Below are positions 1 through 11,545 of a DNA stretch of 64,000 nt, piece after piece. The notes under the pieces are model-generated. The model made no database searches, was not told the origin of the DNA, and worked only from the letters and a program-made list of their open reading frames with translations. The first letter of the stretch is position 1. Every line of letters begins with the position of its first letter. The translations under genes and the position numbers were made by a program. The stretch covers positions 992,001 through 1,056,000 of the forward strand of contig NZ_JAFBBZ010000001.1 of NCBI RefSeq assembly GCF_016907435.1, in the 5' to 3' direction. Source of the stretch: Nocardioides salarius. Its GTDB lineage: Bacteria > Actinomycetota > Actinomycetes > Propionibacteriales > Nocardioidaceae.

Positions 1-1093
1 GCCGCCCCGCTCCCGGGCAGGAGCCGTGACCCAGCCCCAGCCAGTGGCCGGTCTCGTGGTTGACGACCATGTGGCGGTAGTCGCGCAGGCTCCCGCCGGC
101 GGCGTTCCAGGGCGGGGTCGCGGTGCGCCAGCGGTCCTGGTTGATGATCACGTAGCGGCCCACCCGGCAGCTGTACTGCGTCGAGCAGATCGGGTGGAAC
201 GACGGCAGCGTCGACGCCTGCGCCAGCACCAGCGTGAACGCGCCGCCCTCGGCCACCCGGCGGAACCCGACGCCGGCGCCGCGCCAGCCGCGCGGGTCGT
301 CGTACGTCTGCTGGGCCAGGCGCGCGAAGTCGCGCACCTTGGTCGTGGTGCGACCGCGGGTGGTGATGCTGTAGCTGACGGTGCGGCGCAGGTCGACACG
401 GTGGCGGACCGGGGCCGTGACGCGCGAGGTCGCCTTCGCGGGGCGGTGGCCCGGGGCGTCCACCCGCACCTGCACGCGCAGCCGGTGCCCGACGTCGTCG
501 GGAGCCACGGCGCGGGCGCGACCACGCGCACCGGTGACGGGCTCGCCGTCACGCAGCCACCGCCAGCGCACCGTCGTCGGCCGGGTGCTCCAGCGCCCGG
601 CGTCGCCCCGCAGGACGTGCCCGAAGCGCTGCGTGCCGAGCACCCGCGGCGCGCTGCGCGGCTCGAGGTCGGCCCGGCGCACCGGCCCGGTCGCCGCCGA
701 GACCGCCGTGGCCCGGGCGCCCTCGTCGTCGTGGGCGGTGACCTCGACGGCCAGCCGGTGGCGCAGGTCGTCGAGGCCGGGGCGGTAGGTGCGCTCGCGG
801 GCTCCCCGCACGCGCTCGCCGTCGCGCAGCCAGCGGTAGGTGAAGCCCAGCCCGGCCTCGGGGTCGGCCGTGGTCCAGCTGCCGTGCTTGGCCCGCATCC
901 GCTCGTCGAAGACTGCCTCCCCCACCACCCGCGGCGGGCTCGTGCTCGCCACCGGCGCCGGCTCGGGGGCCGGCTCCGGCTCCTCGGTCACGCCCGCCGC
1001 CGGCAGCGGAGCCAGCAGCAGGACGCCGGCCACCACTCCGGCCAGGACGCCGGTCAGGGCGTGCCGGTGCGGACGACGGAGCTGCGGGCTCAT
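1..1093 (-). CDS. Secreted DUF3152-type metalloprotease, C-terminus cut by window edge
   Basis: Reading leftward from the ATG at 1093 gives an uninterrupted frame to base 1. The N-terminus has an Arg-rich start and a hydrophobic Ala/Val/Leu segment ending near AAG, a likely Sec signal or membrane anchor. A Pro/Glu/Ala-rich linker follows. Two Ig-like repeats come next, each with a WLRDGE motif, the same repeat type seen in the phosphoesterase at 40367. The last ~120 residues contain HETGHWLGLGH, a textbook HExxHxxGxxH zinc site, followed by SCPG; this layout matches actinobacterial DUF3152 proteins. The extreme C-terminus lies outside the window. The start is supported by a -10 box (TACCCT) exactly 6 nt upstream. 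The gene lies downstream of cysM on the same strand. The substrate is unknown; protease activity is inferred from the zinc motif. Confidence 0.82.
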   Translation of the reverse strand, partial: MSPQLRRPHRHALTGVLAGVVAGVLLLAPLPAAGVTEEPEPAPEPAPVASTSPPRVVGEAVFDERMRAKHGSWTTADPEAGLGFTYRWLRDGERVRGARERTYRPGLDDLRHRLAVEVTAHDDEGARATAVSAATGPVRRADLEPRSAPRVLGTQRFGHVLRGDAGRWSTRPTTVRWRWLRDGEPVTGARGRARAVAPDDVGHRLRVQVRVDAPGHRPAKATSRVTAPVRHRVDLRRTVSYSITTRGRTTTKVRDFARLAQQTYDDPRGWRGAGVGFRRVAEGGAFTLVLAQASTLPSFHPICSTQYSCRVGRYVIINQDRWRTATPPWNAAGGSLRDYRHMVVNHETGHWLGLGHGSCPGAGR

Positions 1094-1105
1094 CGACCCA
1101 GGGTA
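1094..1105 (-). promoter_or_regulatory. -10 box (TACCCT) placed for a leaderless DUF3152 transcript
   Basis: On the minus strand TACCCT is followed by 6 nt and then the ATG at 1093, the spacing repeated at many genes in this window. Confidence 0.5.
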
Positions 1106-1154
1106 GGAGATGAACGCCACCTCGTACGCCGCTTCGCTCGCGGCGGGCGGGCCG

Positions 1155-2985
<1,831 letters not shown>

Positions 2986-3000
2986 AGGTGCTCCTAGCTC

Positions 3001-3034
3001 GTTCGGAACTGGTTCGGGAACTGGTTCGGGGTTC
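3001..3034. repeat. Nested GAAC/GTTC short repeats upstream of cysO
   Basis: The bases between mec and cysO contain overlapping palindromes GTTCGGAAC, GAACTGGTTC and GTTCGGGAAC in tandem with a period of about 12 nt. They sit 16-49 bp before the cysO start on the minus strand, where an operator or promoter would be expected. The regulator is unknown. Confidence 0.4.
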
Positions 3035-3072
3035 TGCTGGTGGTGGGACTCGTGCGGGGACCGGTGCCGCGC

Positions 3073-3501
3073 TCAGGGGAGCGCGTCGAGGACGGCGACG
3101 TCCTCCTCGCTGACCTCGCCGTCGACGATCCTGTAGGATCTGAACTCCACAGGCCCCTCGTTATTCCCGTGCTCGCGGGTGCTGACGAGCACGTAGTGCG
3201 CCCCGGGCTCGCTCGCGAGCCCGATGTCGGTGCGCGAGGGGTAGGCCTCGGTGGCGGTGTGCGAGTGGTAGATCACCACCGGCTCCTCGTCGTTGTCCCA
3301 CATCTGCTTGTAGAGCTCGAGCAGCTCGGTGGGGTCGAACTCGTAGAACGTCGGGCTGCCCGCGGCGTTGACCATCTCGACGTGGCGCTCGGGGCGGTCG
3401 CTGCCCTCGGGGCCGGCCACGATGCCGCAGGCCTCGTCGGGGTGGTCGCGCTTGGCGTGCGCGACGATCGCGTCGTACGTCGTCCGGTCGATGCTCAGCA
3501 C
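3073..3501 (-). CDS. mec: Mec+ JAMM metalloprotease that releases cysteine from CysO
   Basis: The 142-residue protein has the full JAMM zinc motif: a catalytic Glu in PDEACGIVAG (about E23), and HSH followed by seven residues and SRTD (about H79, H81, S89, D92). In Mycobacterium, Mec hydrolyses the CysO-cysteine adduct to give cysteine and regenerated CysO. It heads the mec-cysO-NYN-cysM run. The start is GTG at 3501, supported by TAGGCT exactly 6 nt upstream, as expected for a leaderless transcript. Because CysO here ends in Gly-Gly-Cys, Mec may also process the newly made carrier. Confidence 0.93.
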   Translation of the reverse strand: MLSIDRTTYDAIVAHAKRDHPDEACGIVAGPEGSDRPERHVEMVNAAGSPTFYEFDPTELLELYKQMWDNDEEPVVIYHSHTATEAYPSRTDIGLASEPGAHYVLVSTREHGNNEGPVEFRSYRIVDGEVSEEDVAVLDALP

Positions 3502-3513
3502 CGGACCAGCCTA
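3502..3513 (-). promoter_or_regulatory. -10 box (TAGGCT) of the mec-cysO-NYN-cysM run
   Basis: Minus-strand TAGGCT is followed by 6 nt and the GTG start of mec at 3501. Confidence 0.5.
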
Positions 3514-3518
3514 GGGGG

Positions 3519-4016
3519 TCAGGTCAGGAAGGCCGCCGCGGTCTCGTCGCTGAGCCCCGCCTCGATGCGGCGCAGCAGCCAGGGCGCCATCTCGGGCAGC
3601 GCGTCGACGGGCCACCAGCGCACCTCGGTGTTCTCGTCGTCACCGACCGCGGCCTCTCCCCCGGTCCAGGTGCAGGCGAAGGTCAGGTCGAGGTAGATGC
3701 CCCGGTCGCCGTTGGGGTGGGTGATCGGCGGGCTGACACTGACCGAGGCCAGCCGCTGCACCTCGATGTCGACGCACGCCTCCTCGCGCGCCTCGCGCAC
3801 CGCGGCGAGCGCCGGCTCCTCGCCGGGGTCGAGGATCCCCGTCACCGGCGCCCAGCGGCCGTTGTCGGCGCGCAGGGTCAGCAGCACCTCGCGGCCCCCG
3901 GCCCGCTCGCGCACGACCACCGCTGTGACGGCGGGCAGCCACAGCTGGTGGGCGCCGACCATGCGGCGCAGCTCTTCGACGAAGGGAGGGATGGGCACCA
4001 CCCCATGGTGGCGCAC
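3519..4016 (-). CDS. Nudix hydrolase
   Basis: The 165-residue protein has a Nudix box at about residues 61-83: GILDPGEEPALAAVREAREE followed by ACV. The REAREE core is intact, but the usual Gly after EEx is Cys. The fold would hydrolyse a nucleoside diphosphate linked to another group; the substrate cannot be read from sequence. The conserved N-terminal part (LWLPAVTAVVVRE) and the WWPVDALPEMAP tail resemble actinobacterial NUDIX proteins. The start used is GTG at 4016; a start further in, around IPPFVEELRRMV, is also possible. It lies 17 bp upstream of mec on the same strand and diverges from gdhA. Confidence 0.85.
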   Translation of the reverse strand: MRHHGVVPIPPFVEELRRMVGAHQLWLPAVTAVVVRERAGGREVLLTLRADNGRWAPVTGILDPGEEPALAAVREAREEACVDIEVQRLASVSVSPPITHPNGDRGIYLDLTFACTWTGGEAAVGDDENTEVRWWPVDALPEMAPWLLRRIEAGLSDETAAAFLT

Positions 4017-4024
4017 CGGTCTCC

Positions 4025-5383
<1,359 letters not shown>

Positions 5384-5436
5384 CCCGCCGCGGCGCCCTG
5401 GCCCGAGCAGCCCGACGGGCTCACCGGCTCAGCGGC

Positions 5437-6021
5437 TCAGTGGCTCAGGGCGTCGACCAGGGTCTCCTGCAGGTAGCCGACCCACTCGTAGATGTCGTGG
5501 GCCTGCGAGCGCGGGTCGTCCTCGGGCAGCGAGAGCCAGTAGTCCTCGTCGTCCTCCTGGACGTCGAGGCGGGTCGCCAGCGCGAGACGCAGGTCGGCGA
5601 AGGAGCGCAGCCAGGCGGTGGCGGTGACCTGCTCGAGCTCGACGTCGATCATCAGGCCGTCCTCGTCGAGCTCGGGCGGCAGCCCAGCCTCCTCGAGGGT
5701 GTCGATGATCGAGCAGGCCGCGGCGGCCTTGCTGTCGCGCAGCGCGCCCTCGGTGAAGCGGCGGAACTCGCCGGCCGCCTCCTCGTCGTCGGGGTAGGCG
5801 GTCGGGAAGAGCCGTGCCAGCACCGGGTCGTCGGGCGCCGTCGTGGGCCCCGAGAAGTCCATCATCGCCTCGAGCGGGTCGCGGTCGTCGTCGGGGGCGG
5901 CCGCCTCGTTGCGCAGCAGCTCGACCAGCTGCGAGGCCAGCGAGCGCAGCAGGTCGGCCTCGAAGCCGGTGAAGGTGGCGATCACGCGCTTGCTGCGACG
6001 GTGACGGGCGAAGGCGCTCAC
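5437..6021 (-). CDS. DUF2017 family protein
   Basis: The 194-residue acidic protein lies directly after clpS, with a gap of 3 bp, as in mycobacteria where clpS is followed by a DUF2017 gene and then the mec-cysO-cysM set. It has the family hallmarks GFEADLLRSLASQLVELL and LRSFADLRLALATRL near the C-terminus. No catalytic residues are evident. The function is unknown; close linkage to clpS suggests joint expression. Confidence 0.85.
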   Translation of the reverse strand: MSAFARHRRSKRVIATFTGFEADLLRSLASQLVELLRNEAAAPDDDRDPLEAMMDFSGPTTAPDDPVLARLFPTAYPDDEEAAGEFRRFTEGALRDSKAAAACSIIDTLEEAGLPPELDEDGLMIDVELEQVTATAWLRSFADLRLALATRLDVQEDDEDYWLSLPEDDPRSQAHDIYEWVGYLQETLVDALSH

Positions 6022-6024
6022 GGC

Positions 6025-6321
6025 TCAGTCGTCCTTCTGCATGGTGGCCCACAGGCCGTACTCGTGCATCGCCTGCACGTCGCGCTCCATCTCCTCGCGG
6101 CTGCCCGCCGAGACCACCGAGCGGCCCTCCTCGTGCACCTGCATCATCAGCTTCTCCGCCTTCTTCTTGGAGTAGCCGAAGTAGGAGCGGAAGACGTAGG
6201 CGACGTAGCTCATCAGGTTGACCGGGTCGTTCCACACGATGGTCACCCACGGGGTCGCGGGGCTGAGGAGCTCGTCGGGGGTCGTGGTCGGCTCGACCTC
6301 GACCGGGCTGGGCGCGGACAC
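6025..6321 (-). CDS. clpS: ATP-dependent Clp protease adaptor ClpS
   Basis: The 98-residue protein has the ClpS core: [18 protein letters not shown], then [19 protein letters not shown]. In other bacteria ClpS delivers N-degron substrates to ClpAP or ClpCP. The Asp-Pro in NDPVN and the conserved Met-Met-x-Val-His stretch are present. The start is GTG at 6321, with a divergent pncB beginning 47 bp away. It forms a pair with DUF2017 downstream. Confidence 0.93.
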   Translation of the reverse strand: MSAPSPVEVEPTTTPDELLSPATPWVTIVWNDPVNLMSYVAYVFRSYFGYSKKKAEKLMMQVHEEGRSVVSAGSREEMERDVQAMHEYGLWATMQKDD

Positions 6322-6356
6322 GCCACCATGCTTGCACAGCGACGACGGGTGATCCC

Positions 6357-6368
6357 TAGGGTGGGCAC
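6357..6368 (+). promoter_or_regulatory. -10 box (TAGGGT) of pncB
   Basis: TAGGGT at 6357-6362, then 6 nt, then GTG at 6369. Confidence 0.55.
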
Positions 6369-7676
6369 GTGACCGGGTCGACCGCGCTGCTCACCGACCA
6401 CTACGAGCTGACGATGCTGCAGGCCGCCCTGGCCGCCGGCACCGCCGAGAGGCGGTGCGTCTTCGAGCTGTTCTCGCGCTCCCTGCCCGACGGACGGCGC
6501 TACGGCGTGCTCGCCGGGGTCGGCAGGGCGCTCGAGGCGCTGGAGCGCTTCCGCTTCGAGGAGGAGTCGCTGGCCGCGCTCGAGGGCGTCGTCGACGACC
6601 GCACGCTGTCGTGGCTGGCCTCCTACCGCTTCTCCGGCGACGTGCGCGGCTACGGCGAGGGCGAGACCTACTTCCCGGGCTCCCCGCTGCTGCAGGTCGA
6701 GTCGAGCTTCGCCGAGGCCGTGCTGCTCGAGACCCTGCTGCTCTCGATCTACAACCACGACTCCGCCATCGCCGCCGCGGCCTCGCGGATGACCCGCGCC
6801 GCCGGCGAGCGCCCGTGCATCGAGATGGGCTCGCGACGCACCCACGAGGAGGCGGCGGTGGCCGCGGCCAGGGCGGCGTACGTCGCGGGCTTCGATGCGA
6901 CCTCGAACCTCGCCGCGCGGCACCGCTGGGGAGTGCCCTCGACGGGCACCTCGGCGCACAGCTTCACGCTGCTGCACGACAGCGAGGACGACGCCTTCCG
7001 CGCCCAGGTCGACTCGCTGGGCGTCGGCACGACCCTGCTGGTCGACACCTACGACGTCGCCGAGGCGGTGCGCCTGGGCGTCGAGGTCGCCGGGCCCGGG
7101 CTCGGCGCGGTGCGCCTGGACTCCGGCGACCTCGCGGTGCTCGCCCACCAGGTGCGCGCCCAGCTCGACTCACTCGGTGCGCACGAGACCCGGATCGTGG
7201 TGACCAGCGACCTCGACGAGTACGCGATCGCGGCGCTGGGCGCCGCGCCGGTCGACGGGTACGGCGTGGGCACCCAGCTGGTCACCGGCAGCGGGCACCC
7301 CACCTGCGGGATGGTCTACAAGCTCGTGGCCCGCGAGGACCGGCACGGCGACCTGGAGCCGGTGGCCAAGCGCAGCAGCAAGAAGGCCTCCTTCGGTGGC
7401 CGCAAGTGGGCCCGGCGCCGCCTCGGCCCCGACGGGCGGGCCGAGGCCGAGGTGGTCGGCACCGGGGACGCACCGGCCACCGGCGCCGGGAGCCGTGACC
7501 TGCTGGTCGACCTGGTGCGCGGTGGCGAGGTGGTGGGCCGCGAGCCGCTCGCCCGGGCCCGGGAGCGCCACCACGCCTCGCGCGAGGAGCTGCCGCTGGC
7601 CGCGCAGTCGCTGGGCCGCGGCCAGCCGGTGCTGCCCACCGAGCGGGTGGATGCCGCCGCGGCGGCGCGTGGCTAG
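6369..7676 (+). CDS. pncB: Nicotinate phosphoribosyltransferase
   Basis: The 435-residue enzyme converts nicotinate, PRPP and ATP to nicotinate mononucleotide in the Preiss-Handler route to NAD. It opens [16 protein letters not shown], the classical PncB N-terminus. [17 protein letters not shown] carries the active-site region, and AVRLDSGDL and [10 protein letters not shown] follow. It is followed 9 bp later by a nicotinamidase, so the two can recycle nicotinamide. The C-terminus is rich in Arg/Ala. The start GTG is set by the -10 spacing. Confidence 0.95.
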   Translation: MTGSTALLTDHYELTMLQAALAAGTAERRCVFELFSRSLPDGRRYGVLAGVGRALEALERFRFEEESLAALEGVVDDRTLSWLASYRFSGDVRGYGEGETYFPGSPLLQVESSFAEAVLLETLLLSIYNHDSAIAAAASRMTRAAGERPCIEMGSRRTHEEAAVAAARAAYVAGFDATSNLAARHRWGVPSTGTSAHSFTLLHDSEDDAFRAQVDSLGVGTTLLVDTYDVAEAVRLGVEVAGPGLGAVRLDSGDLAVLAHQVRAQLDSLGAHETRIVVTSDLDEYAIAALGAAPVDGYGVGTQLVTGSGHPTCGMVYKLVAREDRHGDLEPVAKRSSKKASFGGRKWARRRLGPDGRAEAEVVGTGDAPATGAGSRDLLVDLVRGGEVVGREPLARARERHHASREELPLAAQSLGRGQPVLPTERVDAAAAARG

Positions 7677-7685
7677 GGTCGCGCC
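7674..7685 (+). promoter_or_regulatory. -10 box (TAGGGT) of pncA overlapping the pncB stop
   Basis: TAGGGT at 7674-7679 overlaps the TAG stop of pncB and is 6 nt before the ATG of pncA, giving pncA its own likely leaderless start. Confidence 0.5.
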
Positions 7686-8261
7686 ATGACCCGAGCACTC
7701 ATCGTCGTGGACGTGCAGAACGACTTCTGCGAGGGCGGCTCGCTGCCCGTGACCGGTGGCGGCCAGGTGGCGCGCGACGTCGACGCCCTCCTCCGGCAGT
7801 GGGCGGCGGGCGGGCCCGAGGCGCCCGGCTGGGACCACGTGGTGGCCACCAAGGACCACCACGTCGACCCCGGCGACCACTGGTCGAGCGAGCCCGACTT
7901 CGCCACCTCGTGGCCGGTGCACTGCGAGGTCGGCACCGCCGGCGAGCAGTTCCACCCCGACCTCGACCCGGCGCCCTTCGAGGCCGTCTTCCTCAAGGGC
8001 CGCCACGAGGCGGCGTACTCGGGCTTCGAGGGCCACGACGACGACGGCGCCACGCTGGCCGACTGGCTGCGCCGGCGCGGGGTGACCGAGGTCGACGTCT
8101 GCGGGCTGGCCACCGACCACTGCGTGCGCGCGACCGCCCTCGACGCCGTCGCGGCCGGGTTCGGCACCCGACTGCTGAGCCGGCTGTGCGCCGGCGTCGC
8201 CCCCGAGACCACCACCGCCGCCCTCAGCGAGCTCGAGGCCCACGGGGTGCAGGTTGCCTGA
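7686..8261 (+). CDS. pncA: Nicotinamidase (isochorismatase fold)
   Basis: The 191-residue protein starts MTRALIVVDVQNDFCEGGSL, containing the catalytic Asp (about D9), has a lysine in FLKGRHEAAYSGF and the nucleophilic Cys in GLATDHCVRAT. The triad and an H-x-x-x-D-H type metal site (TKDHHVDPGDHW) support nicotinamide deamidation to nicotinate, feeding pncB upstream. The 3' end overlaps the next gene by 8 bp. Confidence 0.93.
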   Translation: MTRALIVVDVQNDFCEGGSLPVTGGGQVARDVDALLRQWAAGGPEAPGWDHVVATKDHHVDPGDHWSSEPDFATSWPVHCEVGTAGEQFHPDLDPAPFEAVFLKGRHEAAYSGFEGHDDDGATLADWLRRRGVTEVDVCGLATDHCVRATALDAVAAGFGTRLLSRLCAGVAPETTTAALSELEAHGVQVA

Positions 8262-9051
8262 GCAGGGGGCCACGCCGCCGGTGCCGGGCCTGGTGGTCGA
8301 CCTGGCCGACGGGGTGCTGACCGCGCGCTTCGACCGCCCCGAGGTCTTCAACGCCGTGTCCGGGGAGATGATGCTCGGCCTGGCCGACCTGCTCGAGTCG
8401 GTGCCGGCGCGCGACGACGTGCGTGTGGTGGTGCTCACCGGCACCGGGCCCGCCTTCTGCACCGGCGCCGACATCAGCGGCGAGGCCGCCCACGAGCGCT
8501 TCGACGTGCGGGCCATGGACGTGACCAACCGGGTCGTGCGCGCGGTCGTGGCCTGCGACCGACCGGTGCTGGCGGCCGTCAACGGCATCGCCGCCGGGGT
8601 CGGGTGCTCGCTCGCGCTGGCCGCCGACCTGAGTGTCGCGGCGGCCTCGTCGTCGTACCTGCTGGCTTTCACGCGCATCGGCTTCATGCCCGACGGTGGC
8701 GCCTCGGCCACCGTCGCGGCGTCGATCGGCCGGGCCCGCGCGATGCGGATGGCGCTGCTCGCCGAGCCGCTGTCGGCCCAGGATGCCTACGACGCCGGGC
8801 TGGTCTCCCACCTGGCCGCCGACGACGAGTTCGCCGACCTGGTCGCCACCCTGGCCCGCCGCCTGGCCTCCGGGCCGCCGCTGGCCCTGGCCGCCACCAA
8901 GAAGGCCCTCAACGCCGCCACCCTCCTCCCCCTCGAGGACTCCCTCGAGCGCGAGCGCAGCGGCCAGAGCGTGCTGATGCGCACCGCCGACGTCGCCGAG
9001 GGCATGGCCGCCTTCTCCGAGCGCCGCCGCCCTGCCTTCCGCGGCGAGTAG
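8254..9051 (+). CDS. Enoyl-CoA hydratase/isomerase family protein
   Basis: The 265-residue crotonase-fold protein has the oxyanion-hole region VVVLTGTGPAFCTGADISGE and the second loop AAVNGIAAGVGCSLALAADL. The motif where many hydratases carry the catalytic Glu reads AFTRIGFMPDGGAS, so the exact reaction is uncertain. The start shown is TTG at 8254, overlapping pncA by 8 bp; GTG at 8281 is an in-frame alternative. It probably acts in fatty acid or aromatic acyl-CoA breakdown. It is followed by a convergently unrelated regulator with its own promoter. Confidence 0.85.
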   Translation: MPEQGATPPVPGLVVDLADGVLTARFDRPEVFNAVSGEMMLGLADLLESVPARDDVRVVVLTGTGPAFCTGADISGEAAHERFDVRAMDVTNRVVRAVVACDRPVLAAVNGIAAGVGCSLALAADLSVAAASSSYLLAFTRIGFMPDGGASATVAASIGRARAMRMALLAEPLSAQDAYDAGLVSHLAADDEFADLVATLARRLASGPPLALAATKKALNAATLLPLEDSLERERSGQSVLMRTADVAEGMAAFSERRRPAFRGE

Positions 9052-9083
9052 GCACGAGCAGTCCGCGACTCCCCAATAAGTGC

Positions 9084-9132
9084 TTGACAGTCAGGAACGG
9101 CGAGGCGTCTACTACTGTCCAAGACTTCTTGG
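9084..9132 (+). promoter_or_regulatory. Promoter and 14-bp palindrome ahead of the ArsR-type regulator
   Basis: TTGACA at 9084-9089 is a good -35 box, with a TCTACT/TACTAC-like -10 about 18-20 bp downstream. Just before the ribosome site lies CCAAGACTTCTTGG (9119-9132), arms of six bases around CT. A palindrome over the probable transcription start is a likely autorepression operator. Confidence 0.55.
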
Positions 9133-9140
9133 AGGGTGAG

Positions 9141-9710
9141 ATGGCGGACGAGATCGCGGCGATGCGGGCCATCGCCCACCCGGTGCGGCTGCGGATCCTC
9201 TCGCTGCTGACCGGTACGGCGATGAGCGCGGCCGAGGTGGCGCGCGAGCTGGGCCTGACCCACGCCAACGCCAGCTACCACCTGCGGCTGCTGGCCGACG
9301 CCGACGAGCTGGTGGTCGACGGCGAGGAGAAGATCCGCGGGGGCGTGGCCAAGCGCTACCGCTACCCCCACGAGCGCGACCTGGTGCCGGGCGAGCCGGG
9401 GGCGCAGCGCAGGCCGGGCGCCCCCTCGCCGTACCTGCGCGCCCTGGGCAAGGAGCTCGAGCGCCGCAGCCGGTCGCGCGCGGCCTCCACCCCGAGCCTG
9501 AGCAGCGACCTGGAGGGCTGGGTCGACGAGGAGACCTGGGACGAGGTGCTCGAGCTGCTGGTGCGCGCCTCGCGCCTGGTGCACGAGCGCAACCGACCAC
9601 CCCGCACCGAGGGCACCGTGCACATCAGCGCGACCGCGCTGGCCTTCCGGATGGACGACGGGACCGACGACGGGACCAACGACGGGGCAGACGACGAGGC
9701 CGGGCGATGA
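9141..9710 (+). CDS. ArsR/HTH_20-type transcriptional regulator
   Basis: The 189-residue protein begins MADEIAAMRAIAHPVRLRIL and has a winged helix: GTAMSAAEVARELGLTHANASYHLRLL at about residues 32-58, the pattern of ArsR-like repressors. No CxC metal-binding motif is visible. A less conserved C-terminal region follows, ending in an Asp/Gly/Thr repeat (DDGTDDGTNDGADDE). The start is ATG at 9141, preceded by GGAGG 5 nt upstream; the longer open frame upstream is not part of it. Its last 4 bases overlap the MFS gene, so it probably regulates that exporter and itself. Confidence 0.88.
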   Translation: MADEIAAMRAIAHPVRLRILSLLTGTAMSAAEVARELGLTHANASYHLRLLADADELVVDGEEKIRGGVAKRYRYPHERDLVPGEPGAQRRPGAPSPYLRALGKELERRSRSRAASTPSLSSDLEGWVDEETWDEVLELLVRASRLVHERNRPPRTEGTVHISATALAFRMDDGTDDGTNDGADDEAGR

Positions 9711-10951
9711 GCACCACCGGAGCGCTCGCGCCGCTGCGCGAGCGCAACTTCCGCCTCTACTTCTCCTCGCGCATCGTCAACCTGATGGGCGCCCTGATGG
9801 CGCCGGTCGCGCTGGCGTTCGCGGTGCTGCAGATCAGCGACTCCCCCACCGCGCTCGGGGTGGTGCTGGCCGCGCACAGCATCCCGATGGTCGTCTTCCT
9901 GCTCGTCGGGGGCGTGCTCGCCGACCGGTTCGGACGCACCCTGGTCATCCAGACCTCCAACGTCGTGGCCGGCCTCAGCCAGCTCGCCATCGCCACCCTC
10001 GTGATCACCGGCGAGGCCCAGATCTGGCACGTCGTGCTGCTGACCGCGGTCAACGGCGTCGCGGCCGCAGCGGCGCTGCCCGCGCTGGCCGGGGTGCTGC
10101 CCCAGCTGGTGCCGCGCGCCCAGCTGCAGCCGGCCAACGTGCTGGTCTCGATGGCCGGCGGCGGCCTGGCGGTCGTGGGCCCGACGGTGTCGAGCCTGCT
10201 GGTGGTCGGGGTCGGGCCCGGCTGGGCACTGGGGGTCGACGGGGTGACCTACCTGGGTGCTGCGGCACTGCTCTCGCGCATCCGCCTGCCCCGCCCGGTG
10301 CGCGCGGCCGGCTCGTCGGCCCTCGTCGACCTGCGCGAGGGGTGGACCTACTTCCGCACCACGCCGTGGCTGTGGGTGGTCGTGCTGGCCTTCAGCATGA
10401 TCTGCGCGGTCCACCAGGGCGGCTTCTTCACCCTCGGTCCGGCCCTGGCCAAGGGCTCCGCGCTCGGCGAGCGCGGCTGGGGGCTCATCCTGTCGGCCGA
10501 GGCCCTCGGGCTGCTGGTGGCCGGGCTGGTGCTGCTGCGGGTGCGACTGGAGCGCCCCCTCTTCTGGGGCATGCTCGGCACGGCGGTGTACGGCGCCCCG
10601 CTCATCGCGCTCGGTCTCACCGACGACCTGGGCATCGCGCTGCTGGCCGCGCTCGGCGCCGGGGCCGGCATCGGCGTCTTCGAGCTGGCGTGGAACCTGG
10701 CGATGCAGGAGAACGTGCCGCCCGACATGTTGTCGCGGGCCTTCTCCTACGACGCGCTCGGGTCGTTCGCGGCGATCCCCCTGGGTCAGCTGCTGGCCGG
10801 ACCGCTCGCGGTCGTCTTCGGGCTGCAGCGGGTGATGCTGGTGGCCGGCCTGCTGCTCACGGCGGTCGCCCTGCTGACCCTGCTCTCGCGCAGCGTCCGT
10901 GACCTGCCGCGTGAGCCGCAGGCGCAGGGCGCACCCGTGGCCCCCGCCTGA
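9707..10951 (+). CDS. MFS transporter, 12-TM exporter type
   Basis: The 414-residue membrane protein has about 12 hydrophobic segments and the MFS loop motif GGVLADRFGRTLVIQ after TM2. Its start overlaps the regulator stop (ATGA), so the two form one operon. The family is closest to the MFS_3/enterobactin-exporter-like group; the substrate is not known. The C-terminus is short and Pro/Ala-rich. Confidence 0.88.
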   Translation: MSTTGALAPLRERNFRLYFSSRIVNLMGALMAPVALAFAVLQISDSPTALGVVLAAHSIPMVVFLLVGGVLADRFGRTLVIQTSNVVAGLSQLAIATLVITGEAQIWHVVLLTAVNGVAAAAALPALAGVLPQLVPRAQLQPANVLVSMAGGGLAVVGPTVSSLLVVGVGPGWALGVDGVTYLGAAALLSRIRLPRPVRAAGSSALVDLREGWTYFRTTPWLWVVVLAFSMICAVHQGGFFTLGPALAKGSALGERGWGLILSAEALGLLVAGLVLLRVRLERPLFWGMLGTAVYGAPLIALGLTDDLGIALLAALGAGAGIGVFELAWNLAMQENVPPDMLSRAFSYDALGSFAAIPLGQLLAGPLAVVFGLQRVMLVAGLLLTAVALLTLLSRSVRDLPREPQAQGAPVAPA

Positions 10952-10973
10952 GGCGGACCCCCGGTCGCCCGCG

Positions 10974-11504
10974 TCAGCACCAGCGCTCCACCAGCGTTCG
11001 CAGCACCGTGGGGTTGCGGGTGGTGGCGACCGTGCCGAGCACCTTCTCGACGAGGTTATTGCTGAGCCGCGTGCCGTGCACGCCGTCGGCGCCGACGAGC
11101 AGGTGCACGGCGCGGCCGCCGAGGACCACGCGCTCCCCCTCGCCCGCCCGGGCCTGCAGGGCGGCGAGCGCCTCGGGTGCGGGCCGTTCGCGCAGCAGCG
11201 CGACGTAGTGGTGGCCGTCGTGCTCGATCGCCGTGGCGGCGGCGTCGACCTCGCGCAGCTCGTCGGGGGTGAGCACGAGCGTGGGGACCTCGAAGCCGCG
11301 GTCGGCCAGGAACGCCGCCGCCAGGGCGGCCTCGATGCGCGCCGCGGAGCGCATCGAGGTCTCCAGCCGTACGTTGCCGGTGTTGAGGTGGGTCAGCACG
11401 CCGGTGAAGCCGGCGCCCTCGACCGCGGCCACGACGTCGTCGCGCGGGAACTTCCGCCTGGCCCCGAGGTTGATGGCGCGCAGGAACGCGATGCGGGTGC
11501 TCAT
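10974..11504 (-). CDS. DUF1697 family protein
   Basis: The 176-residue protein starts MSTRIAFLRAINLGARRKFP and continues with GFTGVLTHLNTGNVRLET, the DUF1697 hallmark; the C-terminal TTRNPTVLRTLVE motif is also conserved in the family. Its function is not established. The start is the ATG at 11504; the longer frame to 12266 runs antisense-like through the next gene. It is convergent with the MFS gene. Confidence 0.9.
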   Translation of the reverse strand: MSTRIAFLRAINLGARRKFPRDDVVAAVEGAGFTGVLTHLNTGNVRLETSMRSAARIEAALAAAFLADRGFEVPTLVLTPDELREVDAAATAIEHDGHHYVALLRERPAPEALAALQARAGEGERVVLGGRAVHLLVGADGVHGTRLSNNLVEKVLGTVATTRNPTVLRTLVERWC

Positions 11505-11545
11505 GCCCGCGATCCTGCCCGATGACCGCCCCGGGTCGGCAGCAC

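Noticed and set aside
1127..1145. Terminator hairpin after cysM
   Set aside because: Only a 6-bp stem with a 7-nt loop and no U-run; too weak to call.
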